Positions 31,570 through 41,150 of a DNA stretch of 64,000 nucleotides are shown here, piece by piece. Below the pieces are notes generated by a model. It was given only the letters and a program-made list of their open reading frames with translations, had not been told where the DNA came from and did not search any database. The stretch covers positions 76,077,590 to 76,141,589 of the forward strand of contig JAVGWX010000004.1 of the NCBI GenBank assembly GCA_036924085.1, given 5' to 3'. Positions within the stretch are counted from its first letter, which is position 1. Each line of letters starts with the position of its first letter. Made by a program: the position numbers and the translations under genes. This DNA is from Ariolimax columbianus. Its lineage: Eukaryota; Mollusca; Gastropoda; Stylommatophora; Arionidae.

Positions 31570-31814
31570 GAGACATGAGGCATCAAGAATAGATGATGCT
31601 ATCCAGAGACGACCGCTTCGCAAGTCAACTCACATCAAATCTTCTTCAGCCCTGGGGGAAGGATGTGTCTTATTACCCTGTACAAGATGCAACATACAAT
31701 TCAAGGCTCAGATTGGCTTATTTAGCCACCTTGGAACTCATGCGAGCAGTGAATGCTGACAAAGTGGTCCTCCTCGATTACGATGGACGAACAACATTGA
31801 TACATAGAGACGGT
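31570..31814 (+). mobile_element. Family B LINE 3' end (zinc finger)
   Basis: One plus-strand frame reads CTRCNIQFKAQIGLFSHLGT-H, the terminal zinc finger of family B. It is followed by the conserved 3' UTR phrase 'gtcctcctcgattacgatgg' seen at 57750-57780 in the same position. The RT is absent. Confidence 0.7.
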
Positions 31815-32165
31815 GTTGTTGCTGAATGCTGGCGATGATGAATGCTGGCGATGATGAAGTTTACTAGTTTAAGTGCCTTGAAAAGCACGGCAAGTCTCGG
31901 TTTTCAGCAGCTTTCCTCACACCTCTTGTGTCATGATGAAGGTGGAGCGGGAGTTATGTTTGACTTGATTTGCGTGTTGCTCCCTACTACGAGGATCACG
32001 TCAAAACTCTACCTTGTTAGCTGGACGCTAATGACACAGACTGTTTCCACGGAGAACTGCGGGAAAGTTCAGTGGGAGGCCATGGTCAGTATTATTTTGC
32101 CTGGCTTTGACTTACATTGTCCGACCATTATGTTTGGGTGACCAGACGTTAGTCTTCTCTCCCCC
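31815..32165 (-). mobile_element. Family R retroposon copy (GTT side left)
   Basis: It starts 'gttgttgctgaatgctggcg', then 'tactacgaggatcacgtc', 'ctgtttccacggag', 'ttttgcctggctttgac' (VNTR unit) and 'accagacgttagtcttctc', the order of 51250-51745. It is joined directly to the end of a family B LINE. Confidence 0.6.
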
Positions 32166-32339
32166 TGATACACAGAGAGAGGGAAAGAGCATACGAGAAA
32201 TGAACCAGGTAGAGCACACACAGATTTGGAATGTATTAAAACCAAACAGTTTAAGATATCCCATTAGAAAAGTTAAACAATTCTCGAACTCAAACTGGTG
32301 TCAATCATTAGTGAAGCAGAAGACGATGCCAGTAGCTTG

Positions 32340-32610
32340 ATCTCAACCTTCCCAGGTGTCCCGGCCATTTGAATTGCTTGGTGACCCGAGAGCTGGATTT
32401 CTTTGAAATATAATTGAGGTGTTGGCGGAAGCTAGAACGGAGTTCAAGGTCATTCTCACCAATGTATTTCGTAATGCCGGCGTGACAAATGATATCGTAG
32501 ATAAGGTTAATTGATTTTGTCGGTGAACCGCTCTTTTATATCAAACACTGCTCTACGGGAGGTTCCTAAATGTGTCTGGTTGACATTGCGACACATTGCC
32601 CAACCACTCT
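32340..32610 (-). mobile_element. Second Penelope-like GIY-YIG remnant
   Basis: The minus strand reads, across one or two frameshifts, NLIYDIICHAGITKYIGEN then DLELRSSFRQHLNYI. This is the GIY-YIG block (IYDI...KYIGE) plus the R...H helix seen in the 21470-21907 copy, more diverged. It is short and broken. Confidence 0.65.
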
Positions 32611-33469
32611 TGTTGTTGCAGGGCAAGAGAACTTGATTGGTAAAAGAGGGGAGTGTTGAGTCCGCTTATGACTGACAGGTCACGCATGTTTCTATCTCGC
32701 TTGTTGGCTATTAAAGAAAAAAATCATTTCATCCCTTAAAGTGCTTTTAACCTTCGACATTTGTTTGGGCAAACCTACATTTTATATGCTCAACACAATT
32801 TGCAAAAACTCAAATGTTTCGGTATGCTACAATCCCACTGAGCTAAAGTCTGACGACCTTGCTTTTCAACCAAAAGTTGAGAATTTAATCGTATTCCTTA
32901 CCGGCACAAACCACGTCTGGACTACCTTTTCTTCGCCAATGCTCACTCCAGACCTGATCTACTGCTTCTACCACTTAGATATTTGCTCTCCGTACATCTC
33001 TGTTAGCCATTCTGATGATCTCGCAGCTTTTCAGTTCTTCATTAATAGAAGGATCAGTCCATCAATTGCTAATTTGCTTTTCTCCGTCTGGCTGAGTTGG
33101 TCTATGCCTTCAACACTTTTTAATTCAACGGTCATTTTCTCGACTGATTCAGTAGATTAAATTTGACGCTGAAATGGGACATAACTACGCTTGTCTATTT
33201 ATGGGCCATTGATAATCTAGCATTTGGTCTCGCTATCAAAGTTCCATTATTCCGATCCACTACCGACATATCGATGACTGCACTGGTATTAAAAGAATAT
33301 CTGAGACTGACCTCTTTATCTTCATTGGCTTTGTTAACTTCCATCCACCAATCCGCTTCAGATCTCTTATCTCTCTTACATCAGTCAATTGTCTTGACCT
33401 ACCTGTCTGTTCTCTAGGCCTCTCCACTACCTTCTTCCACAAAACTCCTCCACATCATAATCATAATGT
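32611..33469. other. Unassigned interval
   Basis: Plus-strand ORFs 32741-33160 (139 codons) and 33163-33417 show no motif I recognise. Composition is Ser/Leu/Phe-rich, as in antisense translations of LINE proteins elsewhere in the window. It may be the minus-strand 5' part of the LINE at 33470-34110, but I could not identify RT or endonuclease motifs. Confidence 0.4.
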
Positions 33470-34110
33470 AGCATGTCCTTTGCAGAACGTCGATCCCACA
33501 ACAGCAGATCTGTAATCGACTATCGATCTCTGGTCAGAACTCCCGTATATGTTGCTGTCATCTTCAGGACCTCCGTGATGTCTTGTGTTAATCTTCTCGT
33601 CGGTCTGCCTCTGCCCTACTTTCCATTCACCAAACCCTTCAGTGCTGTGCTCTCTAGGCCATTATGACGTTTTATGTGGCCAAAATATTCCAGTTTTCAA
33701 GACCAGATTGTGTTTACTAGCCAATTGTTCTTGATATCCAGTTCTTTAAGGACATCTGCATTATTCTTTTTCGCTTTCCATGGTATTTTGAGCACTTTCC
33801 TGTACACGTTTGCTTCAATAGACAACTGTTTTTCTTTAGTGTTTGTGTGGTGGTCCACATTTCACATTCGTACATTGCCACCGGGAAAATGCTACTTTGT
33901 AGGATTTTTATTTTCGTAATTTATCTTGAATACTACCATACGTTTCTCGTTTGATTCAACGTCTGCATTACCGTACCCATTCTTCTTCTGGCATCTGTTA
34001 GATACCTCCTGATACATATAGATATATCCTTTACAAGTCTTCTCGCCCTAAATTTTGCCGATACTCATTCCAATTTGTTTAGCTGTTAACCTTTCACCGC
34101 CTCTGCCAGA
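33470..34110 (-). mobile_element. Family E LINE C-terminal fragment
   Basis: The minus strand shows LTDARRRMG, a KIKILQSSIFPVAMYECEMW block near 33830-33910 (the LL.CYVW.VLLYG.E.W strand of LINEs), then WNILAT.RHNGLESTALKGL, GRGRPTRRLTQDITEVLKMT and LLLWDRRSAKDML near 33480-33640. Multiple stops are present. The RT core is not visible. Confidence 0.65.
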
Positions 34111-34411
34111 AAGTTGGAGACTTTCTACAAAAGCCGTGAGAGATGCTAGACCATCCGTACGTGTCTGAAGTTGTCCTTACTTCCGCTCTCCAACTTGTTA
34201 TCCCGATCTTGTTATCTTATCTGGTACTGCCGCAATCATCTGTTCGTACCGGCCTTCATCTGATCGTGTGAAACTGATACTTACTTTTTATCCTCACAGC
34301 TTCTGTGTCCATGACAACTTATTTCTCCATCTCATTCATGCATTCCTATCCTTCCATACTTTTTCAATTTCTAGATCCCCCTTTGTTAGTCTACAGACGT
34401 AATATAATCCT

Positions 34412-34735
34412 GCATGATCTTTGTGTTTACACTGACTTCACGGATAACAAAGACAACTTTGCTTGTATGATCTTTGTGTCAACACTGACTTCACGGATAA
34501 CAAAGACAACTTTGCTTGTATGATCTTTGTGTCAACACTGACTTCACGGACAACAAAGACAACTTTGCTTGTATGATCTTTGTGTCAACACTGACTTCAC
34601 GGACAACAAAGACAACTTTGCTTGTATGATCTTTGTGTCAACACTGACTTCACGGACAACAAAGACAACTTTGCTTGTATGATCTGTGTGTTCACACTGA
34701 CTTCACGGACCACAACGATACGTTGCCCAGCAACA
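34412..34735. repeat. 53-bp minisatellite, 6 units
   Basis: Unit 'atgatctttgtgtcaacact' + 'gacttcacggacaacaaaga' + 'caactttgcttgt', starting at 34414, 34467, 34520 and so on. First and last units are more diverged ('gtgtttacac', 'ctgtgtgttcac'). Confidence 0.95.
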
Positions 34736-35289
34736 ACAGGTGCGGTTGAGTAACGTGTCTTTTTATCATCTAAACGTGTTCGGTGAATTTCTTTAAAGCA
34801 TTGCTTGAGATAACAGAGGCGTTAACATGCAAGTAACACAACATAACATTGGCTATTATTTGCAATCTTTGCATTATGAAATAGATTATGGAGACGGCTT
34901 GAATTCCGTGCTGGTTCAGTTAACATCTCAATGACATTTATAATAGCTTCGACTCTCCTGTGGTCAAGCACTTCACTGGTCCGAAACACCTGGAGAAAGT
35001 TTATATCAGCATCATTCGTATCGTCTGCTGCTCTATTGATAATCAACGATTAGTACTTACGAACGATTGAACCTCACTTATGGGATTCCTTAAATCGTAT
35101 TGAAGGATCAAGATGTTGACCAATGAATGAGCTGCAGAAGTCAGCGATCCAAAGCTGAGTCAGGGCAAAGCGAACTGGTGATGCAAAGACCCTTCTACAC
35201 CTCCACGCGGTGATCCTGGATAAAAGGCTGCAATAGATCAAACTGGCTAATGAAAAGGGATCAAAGAAGGAAAGCTAGCTCAGTATCAA
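34736..35289. other. Unassigned interval
   Basis: A 74-codon minus-strand ORF (34822-35046) has a helix-like acidic/basic composition but no recognised domain. It ends where the family S element begins. Confidence 0.4.
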
Positions 35290-36205
35290 AAAATGCTTGC
35301 TGAAATCGGATGAGTGGGATCAAAAAGGATAAATATCGCAGTCAAGCTGTAAACTACAAAACAACGAATTCCGTTCTCCAGACAAGATACTGCTACTTGC
35401 AAAGTTTTTTTCCAGAGCTGGGAAGCAGGAGTGAGAAAACGTTCTCGGCTTGGTAGCGAGAGTTTGACAACCTTCAGGGCCTGGTAGCGGGAGTTTGAGA
35501 ACCTTCAGGGCTTAGTAGCGGGAGTTTGAGAACGTTTAGGGCTTGGTAAGGGAGTTTGAGAACGTTCAGGGCTTGGTAGCGGGATTTTGAGAACGTTCAG
35601 GGCTTGGTAGCTGGAGTTTGAGAGCGTTCATGGCCTGGTAGCGGGAGTTTGAGAGCGTTCAGGGCCTGGTAGCGGGATTTGAGAACCTTCAGGGCTTGGT
35701 AGCTGGAGTTTGAGAACGTTCAGGGCTTGGTAGCGGGAGTTTGATAGCGTTCAGGGCCTGGTAGCGGGAGTTTGAGAGCGTTCAGGGCCTGGTAGCGGGA
35801 GTTTGAGAGCGTTCAGCGCTTGGTAGCAGGAGTTAGAGAACCTTCAGGGCTTGGTAGCTGGAGTTTGAGAACGTTCAGGGCTTGGTAGCGGGAGTTTGAG
35901 AGCGTTCAGGGCCTGGTAGCGGGAGTTTGAGAGCGTTCAGGGCCTGGTAGCGGGAGTTTGAGAACAATCAGGGCCTGGTAGCGGGAGATTGAGAACGTTC
36001 AAGGCTTGGTAGAGGGAGTTTGAGAAAGTTCAGGGCTTGGTAGCGGGAGATTGAGAACGTTCAGGTCTTGGTAGCGGGAGATTGAGAACGTTCATGGCAT
36101 GGTAGCGGGAGTTTAAGAACGTTCAAGGCTTGGTATCGGGAGATTGAGAACGTTCAGGGCTTGGTAGCGGGTGTCTGAGAACGAACGACGAAGAAGAAGT
36201 AGAAG
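35290..36205 (+). mobile_element. Family S retroposon, long VNTR (about 25 units)
   Basis: The head shares 'ataaatatcgcagtcaag', 'gttctccagacaag' and 'tacttgcaaag' with 27250-27345. From about 35405 to 36185 come roughly 25 units of 30-31 bp ('gttcagggcttggtagcggg' + 'agtttgagaac'), with mixed variants (cctggtagcg, gagagcg, gagatt). It ends 'gagaacgaacgacgaagaag' + 'aagtagaag'. Structure: unique head, VNTR, GAA-rich tail. Confidence 0.8.
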
Positions 36206-36434
36206 AAATCGTATGGTTTGAAAGCATTCCATACCTTCGGGTAAGCTTTACTGTATAGTTCTCTCTCACTCATTCTCTCTCTCCTTCTCTGTCTCTCTCC
36301 CCCCCCCCCATTTTCCCCCCACCTCCATTAAATATAAATCTCTCTCTCTTTCTTGCTATGTTTGTAAATGAATGTCTGTATCCTTTTATAAACAAGTATG
36401 TATGCGCGCGTGTCTCTATGTGCATAAATGTAAA
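36206..36434. repeat. Simple-sequence stretch (CT, C, GTAT)
   Basis: CT-rich DNA with a run of 10 C at about 36300-36310, then CT repeats. No feature beyond low complexity. Confidence 0.8.
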
Positions 36435-36436
36435 TA

Positions 36437-37353
36437 CGAGGTAGCTCCAAAAAGTTCCCGGAATTAGCGGATTGAATTGAAATAAGTCACAATAGAATTA
36501 TCTACACTACATTTCCTTCAAAGTAATTCTCTTCGGCAACTACACAATTTTGCCAACGTGCTTACAGCTGCTGGAAACATTTGTGGAACCCATTCTTTGA
36601 CACCTCTCTCAGTTGTCTTCTCGCATTGTTGAAAGCGTCCTCAGTATCATTGGGAATCAAGTGTTAACAAACACGGTGCATGTGCCGTTCATTGTGAAGA
36701 ATACGATAGCAGCTTCCAACTGATATTCCAACTTCTGAGGCAATTTTCTCCACACTAAGTCTTCTGTCAGCACACACGTTTTGAACATGCTCAATGATTT
36801 TTTTTTAAATTATCTGTTCCCCAAGGTGGTGTGCGTTGCACTATGTCTTTTATATTGCGCCTGTCGGCCCAGTGCATCCGACTTCGGCATGAAATTTATT
36901 TAAGTGTCTGCTTCGTCCTGCATTTTCTAAGGGTTTGCTTCCCGGGGTAACGACCGGTGCTGTGATGAGGATCAAACCCAGCACCTTTGGGTTGTGAGAC
37001 GTGTCACTTAACCACTAGTCCTCGTCGTTCAATGTTTTCATTGCTGATCAAGGTTGACGGTCGTCCACTAAGTGCATCATCATCGACACTAACGCGACTT
37101 TCACGGAAGCACTTGTGTCACTCAAATACTTGCGAATTCTTCATTGTGGCATCACCATGTGCTTTATTAAGCAATGTATGTGTCTCTGAGGGTGACTTAT
37201 CAAGCAAAACACAGAATTTAACATTTGTACGTTATTCAATCAAGGAAATTTTCATTTCCCACGATGCAACGAGCACAACACACAAACAAAATTATGTAAC
37301 TTCTGTTCGAGAGTATATGTGAAGGTCACGTCTGCCATGCCATTTCGTCCAGG

Positions 37354-37355
<2 letters not shown>
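36437..37355 (-). mobile_element. Mariner element A, minus strand, 5' end lost
   Basis: The left end 'cgaggtagctccaaaaagtt' follows a TA (36435-36436) and matches inverted the end at 39595-39614. The minus strand encodes transposase: CVLLDKSPSETHTLLNKAHG (near 37150-37210), QVFE*HKCFRESRVSVDDD, SGRPSTLISNENIE (near 37030-37080), an interruption by a SINE, then KIIEHVQNVCADRRLSVEKI, ASEVGISVGSCYRILHNE, and the C-terminal block EVSKNGFHKCFQQL...NCVVAEENYFEG (near 36510-36600). The catalytic middle is missing, so it is dead. Its 5' side ends in a CT microsatellite at about 37356 before the second terminal repeat. Confidence 0.8.
36802..37026 (-). mobile_element. SINE-2 copy nested in mariner
   Basis: The reverse complement has 'ctagtggttaagtgacacgt' (A box) and 'ctgggtttgatcctcatc' (B box), then 'acagcaccggtcgttacccc', 'aagcaaacccttag' and 'ggatgcactgggccgacagg'. 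The same order is at 50960-51188 on the plus strand. It splits the mariner transposase exactly between NENIE and KIIEH. It ends in a run of A (T at 36800-36808). Confidence 0.8.
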
Positions 37356-37412
<57 letters not shown>

Positions 37413-37430
37413 ATCTATCTCTCTCTTTCG
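37356..37430. repeat. (CT)n microsatellite
   Basis: About 50 bases of CT followed by imperfect CTAT/CTTT repeats. It marks the point where mariner A and the family D LINE meet. Confidence 0.95.
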
Positions 37431-37439
37431 CATTTTATC

Positions 37440-39365
37440 ACTCAGGGGTACATAGGCCATCAACCAACCCTCGCCAAGCAGCTCTGTTCTGTCCAATCTT
37501 GTCTATTTCCTTCAAGCTTTTTCCTGTTTTCTTTACTTCCGCCTCCAGATCTTCTCCATGTATTCCTTGGTCTGCCTATGCCTCTACTTCCCTGTGGATT
37601 CCATGACAGGGATTGCCTGGTGATACTGGCCTGTGGCTTTCTTAATGTATGACCCATCCATATCCACTTTCTCCCCAAGATGTTCTGTTCCAATTTACCT
37701 TGTCTCTCCCACAGTCTGCCCTTTGTAACTTTGACAAACCATTTTATACCAGGAATCTTTCTCAGTCATATGTTGACAAAACCCTGCAGTTCCCTGCCGT
37801 TGCCTTTGGTCATCCTCTTATTTCCTTGAGTTCCATATGGGATTGAACATTTCGAATGCAACTCTTGCTTTTTGTATCCTTGTTTTTATTTCTTCGTCTG
37901 TCCCTCCTTCCTTGTTGATGATACTTCCTAGTTATGTAAATACCTTTACCTCTTCCAGTGGCGTTTCTCTCAGCCGGATTGGTTCTGTGTTTGCTGCATT
38001 GACCCTAATTATTTTTTCTTTTCCCCGTGAATCTTCAATCTGACTTGTTTAATCTAATCCAGTCTATCCAGTTTTCTTTGCATTTGGCTTTTGCTGTGGA
38101 ACAGAGGGGCTATATCATCAGCAAAATCCAGGTTCTCCAGCTGTTTATTCAAGGTCCACTGCATGCATTTTCTCTCATTTGTTGTTTCTTTCATAATCCA
38201 GTCCACTGCCAGGATGAACAGGGAAGGCGACAGTAGGCACCTTGTCGTACCCATGATTTAATTGTGAATGGCTCTGTGAGTTGTCCTTGTGTGTGTATAA
38301 CTCTACATTGCATACTTTCATACGTCTGTCTAATTATGTTTGTGAGCTTTTCAGGAACTCCATAGTGTCTTAGTAGTTTCCTGAGTATATCTCTGTCCAA
38401 ACTGTCGAAGGCCTTTTCATAATCAACGAAATTGATGTACACACTTGAATTCCATTCCAATGATTGCTCCATAATTATCCACAATGTGACTATCTGGTCA
38501 ATGCAAGATCTTTTCTGTCTGAAGCTTGCCTGCTCATCCCTTATCTTGTTTTCCACTGCCTTTTTTATCCTTTCTAGTATTACTCTATTTAACACCATTT
38601 CCGGAACTGATAATAATATTATTCCTCTTTGGTTTTTGCATTCCTGTAAATCTCCCTTCTTATGCAATTTTACCAGGTAGCCCTCTCTCCAATCTTTTGG
38701 TAAACTTTCTCGCTCCCAGATGGCGCCTATCAAGTTGTGGAGCTTGTTCGTAGATGTTTCAACATCTGCCGTTGAAGCTTCCGGTGGTATCCCAGCTAGT
38801 CCTGCTGCGTTTCCGTCCCTTAGAAACTATATCGCCCATCTAATCTCTTCTTTACTTTGATTATCACAGTTGATCTGCAGGTGGGACATCTGGTGGGTTG
38901 TCTGGTGCTGGTCTGTTCAAAAGCTCTTCAAAGTATTCTACCCATCTTTTCTTTTGTTCTTCAAGGTTAGTTATCTTTTCCTCAAGCTTATTTTTGATTG
39001 GTCTACCTTGTTGTTGATACTGTCCCGATAGTTTGTTTGTAGCCTCAAATAGACCTTTCATATTTCCCTTTCATGCAGCCTCTTCCGCTTCCTCGGCCAG
39101 ACCATCAATGTAACGTCTTTTGTTCGCCTTGATGCTCTTGTTAACCTTCTTGCGACTCTCGTTTTACTATTTAGTAGGCCATTTTCTTATTTCGACTCTT
39201 CTAGATCTTAGTGATTGATTTTGCTGTTATCAATTCTTTATGCTGCCGTTTCTTCATTCCTAGCACTTCCTCGCTTGCAGTTTTCCATGTACTTTGTACT
39301 TGTTCCCATTTATCCTCAATTCTAGCTTATAATCTATCTGCTCAAGTTCTCGATATTTATCCTTG
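37440..39365 (-). mobile_element. Family D LINE, 5'-truncated
   Basis: Minus strand. A linker (LEEKITNLEEQKKRWVEYFE, ELLNRPAPDN) is near 38864-39000. RT follows (GYLVKLHKKGDLQECKNQRG, ILLSVPEMVLNRVILERIKK, QKRSCIDQI, motif A YINFVDYEKAFDSLDRD near 38400-38445, VRQG near 38240, motif C LDFADDIAPL near 38095). The C-terminal block is WIWMGHTLRKP, SLSWNPQGSRGIGRPRNTWR (37540-37680). A one-base frameshift falls within VRQG/CLLSP near 38240; other breaks follow. The endonuclease is absent. The C-terminal block is the same as the coding source of the 48-bp array at 62903-63962. Confidence 0.85.
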
Positions 39366-39614
39366 AGCGTTATACAGAACACAGAATTTGACATTTAACG
39401 TTGTTTAATTAAAGACATTTTCAAATCCGACGATACATGGAGCCAAACACAGAAACAAAATTATGTAACTTGTGTTCGAGAGTATATTTAAAGGTCACGT
39501 CTGCCATGTCCGTTCGTCAAGGTCCCTACCAACTTATAAATATATGCTCTCCATAATAGTTTCTGTCATTGAAACACCAGTCGACTATTCCGGGAACTTT
39601 TTGAAGCTACCTTG
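39366..39614 (-). mobile_element. Mariner element B, 5' end with terminal repeat
   Basis: 39375-39500 repeats 37207-37345 of element A with moderate divergence ('acagaatttgacattt', 'caaaattatgtaactt', 'gttcgagagtatat', 'aaggtcacgtctgccatg'). It then continues to the terminal repeat 'gttcccgg'-type sequence ('ccgggaactttttgaagc' + 'taccttg') at 39590-39614, followed by TA (39615-39616). It supplies the end that element A lacks, so A and B are two copies or a rearranged one. Confidence 0.75.
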
Positions 39615-39659
39615 TATGTGTTTCTCTCGATATAGGCATAAATGTACATGTATGATGTA

Positions 39660-40700
39660 GGTACGTACACTCCTGGTTTCGTGTACGTATGTATGAACGT
39701 ATGTGCATATTTATCGTACATTTATACATATGTTATAGTGTGGGTATTCGGAGCTGACCACTCTGGAGTTGAGATTTGACGGAGATGGCGGTTGTTAGCA
39801 GTCTGATACTTCCACGATAGACTACCACATTTAGAATGACAGTGACCAATAGCAAGCAACCAATAACATATTAAATGGGAGTAGTTTCAAATTGAAGTAT
39901 TGGCTAAATCAGACAGCCCACAGGAGACCATTGGACAGCCATGTTGCTGCTTGAGTTTATAAAATATTATGCAAGGATAAACTCAGCAGATTGGCTGGGA
40001 GATTGGCTGAGAGACTAGATGAGAGAGTTTAAAGGGTGGTTGAACCATCATACACTTCGAGTTTGGCCAGTAGCCTCTTAATGGATACTTATGATGGACA
40101 CCCTGTGAACAATAAGGGGGTTGAATGTGTGTTGTATGTGCAGAACACCTAGTTAACGATGTATGTTCTAAATTGTTACACGAGCACATCGCTTAAGGAC
40201 GAGACCTGAATGTGTGTTGTATGTGCAGGACACCTTGGGAATGATGTGTGTTCTGATTATGTGTGAGTGTACAGATATATCTATGTGAAGTGATCTGATT
40301 ATATGAGAATGCACAGATCGACTGACTACAGGATCACACGTGAGTTCGTGATCCGATTATAAGTGACGTGATCTAATTGCATGTGAGTGCACAGATCGCC
40401 TGATCATACATGAAGAGATCGTGAGGACGAGTTTGTGATTGTGTGGGCAGAAGAAAGACGTAGAAACAGATTTGTGGGTAGTTACAGAAGTGATATCAAC
40501 AACAATTGCTTATATCTTCTGTTGTAGTTAAATAAACATATAATGATTATTTAGTTTAGGAAGTTCTTTGCTTTTTGTTGATATTGTGCAACGATTATTC
40601 TTGTAATAAATTATAATGTTTTGTTTTACTGTCAGGTTAGTGTTTATGTGTTGAAGTAGTGTCGTGGTGTAGATATGTAACTTTTTAGATAAGTAAACTA
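39660..40700. other. Unassigned interval, possible solo LTR
   Basis: 39732 onward starts 'tgttatagtgtgggtattcg' and later has a TATA-like 'tttataaaatattatgc' (39956-39972) and a polyadenylation-like 'aataaacatataatg' (40531-40545). This layout suggests a solo LTR. Repeated phrases inside ('tgtgtgttgtatgtgcag' at 40125 and 40211; 'tgagtgcacagatcg' variants) are short internal repeats. No target duplication or CA end could be fixed. Confidence 0.3.
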
Positions 40701-40719
40701 CTCAACTTAAAAGCTGTCA

Positions 40720-41150
40720 CAGCAAATATTAATTAGTAAAACAAGGGAACAATTTCAAGTACCTGGGTAAAATATAGTCTCAGTAGATGGAAAAAGGCAA
40801 TCGAAATAAAAAATAAACAGATGCTATACACCAAGTCAAATCATTGGGCAAATGTCTCCGATATTAGAATGTAAACATATGACAATGAATTTTTTTTAAA
40901 CGCTATACAACATGATATTCCTAGCCACAGTGTGCTATCAGTGCCAGAATTGAACGTTAGCAAAGATAAAAAACACATCGTAACAACAAAGATAAAATGC
41001 TTGTGACGAATGATTGGTGTAACAATAAAAGATATAATCAGAAACGAAGATATTAGGAGACAGGTAGGTATAACACCAGTGCTAGATCTCATCAAGGGAA
41101 CGCAAACGGAATGGGTCGGTCACGTGACATGACAAGCACCAGGTGTTGTT
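40720..41150 (+). mobile_element. Family E LINE C-terminal fragment
   Basis: The plus strand, mainly one frame with stops, reads FKYLG-like then NIVSVDGKRQSEIKNRQMLY-type codons near 40765-40830. It continues with KIKCL*RMIGVTIKDIIRNE, DIRRQVGITPVLDLIKGTQT, EWVGHVT near 40990-41125. It is a typical end of a LINE RT protein and abuts the family B LINE tail-to-tail. Confidence 0.65.

Noticed and set aside
31593..31838. 81-codon plus-strand ORF next to a family R copy
   Set aside because: The family B zinc finger is read in a different frame of the same DNA, so the ORF is a shadow.
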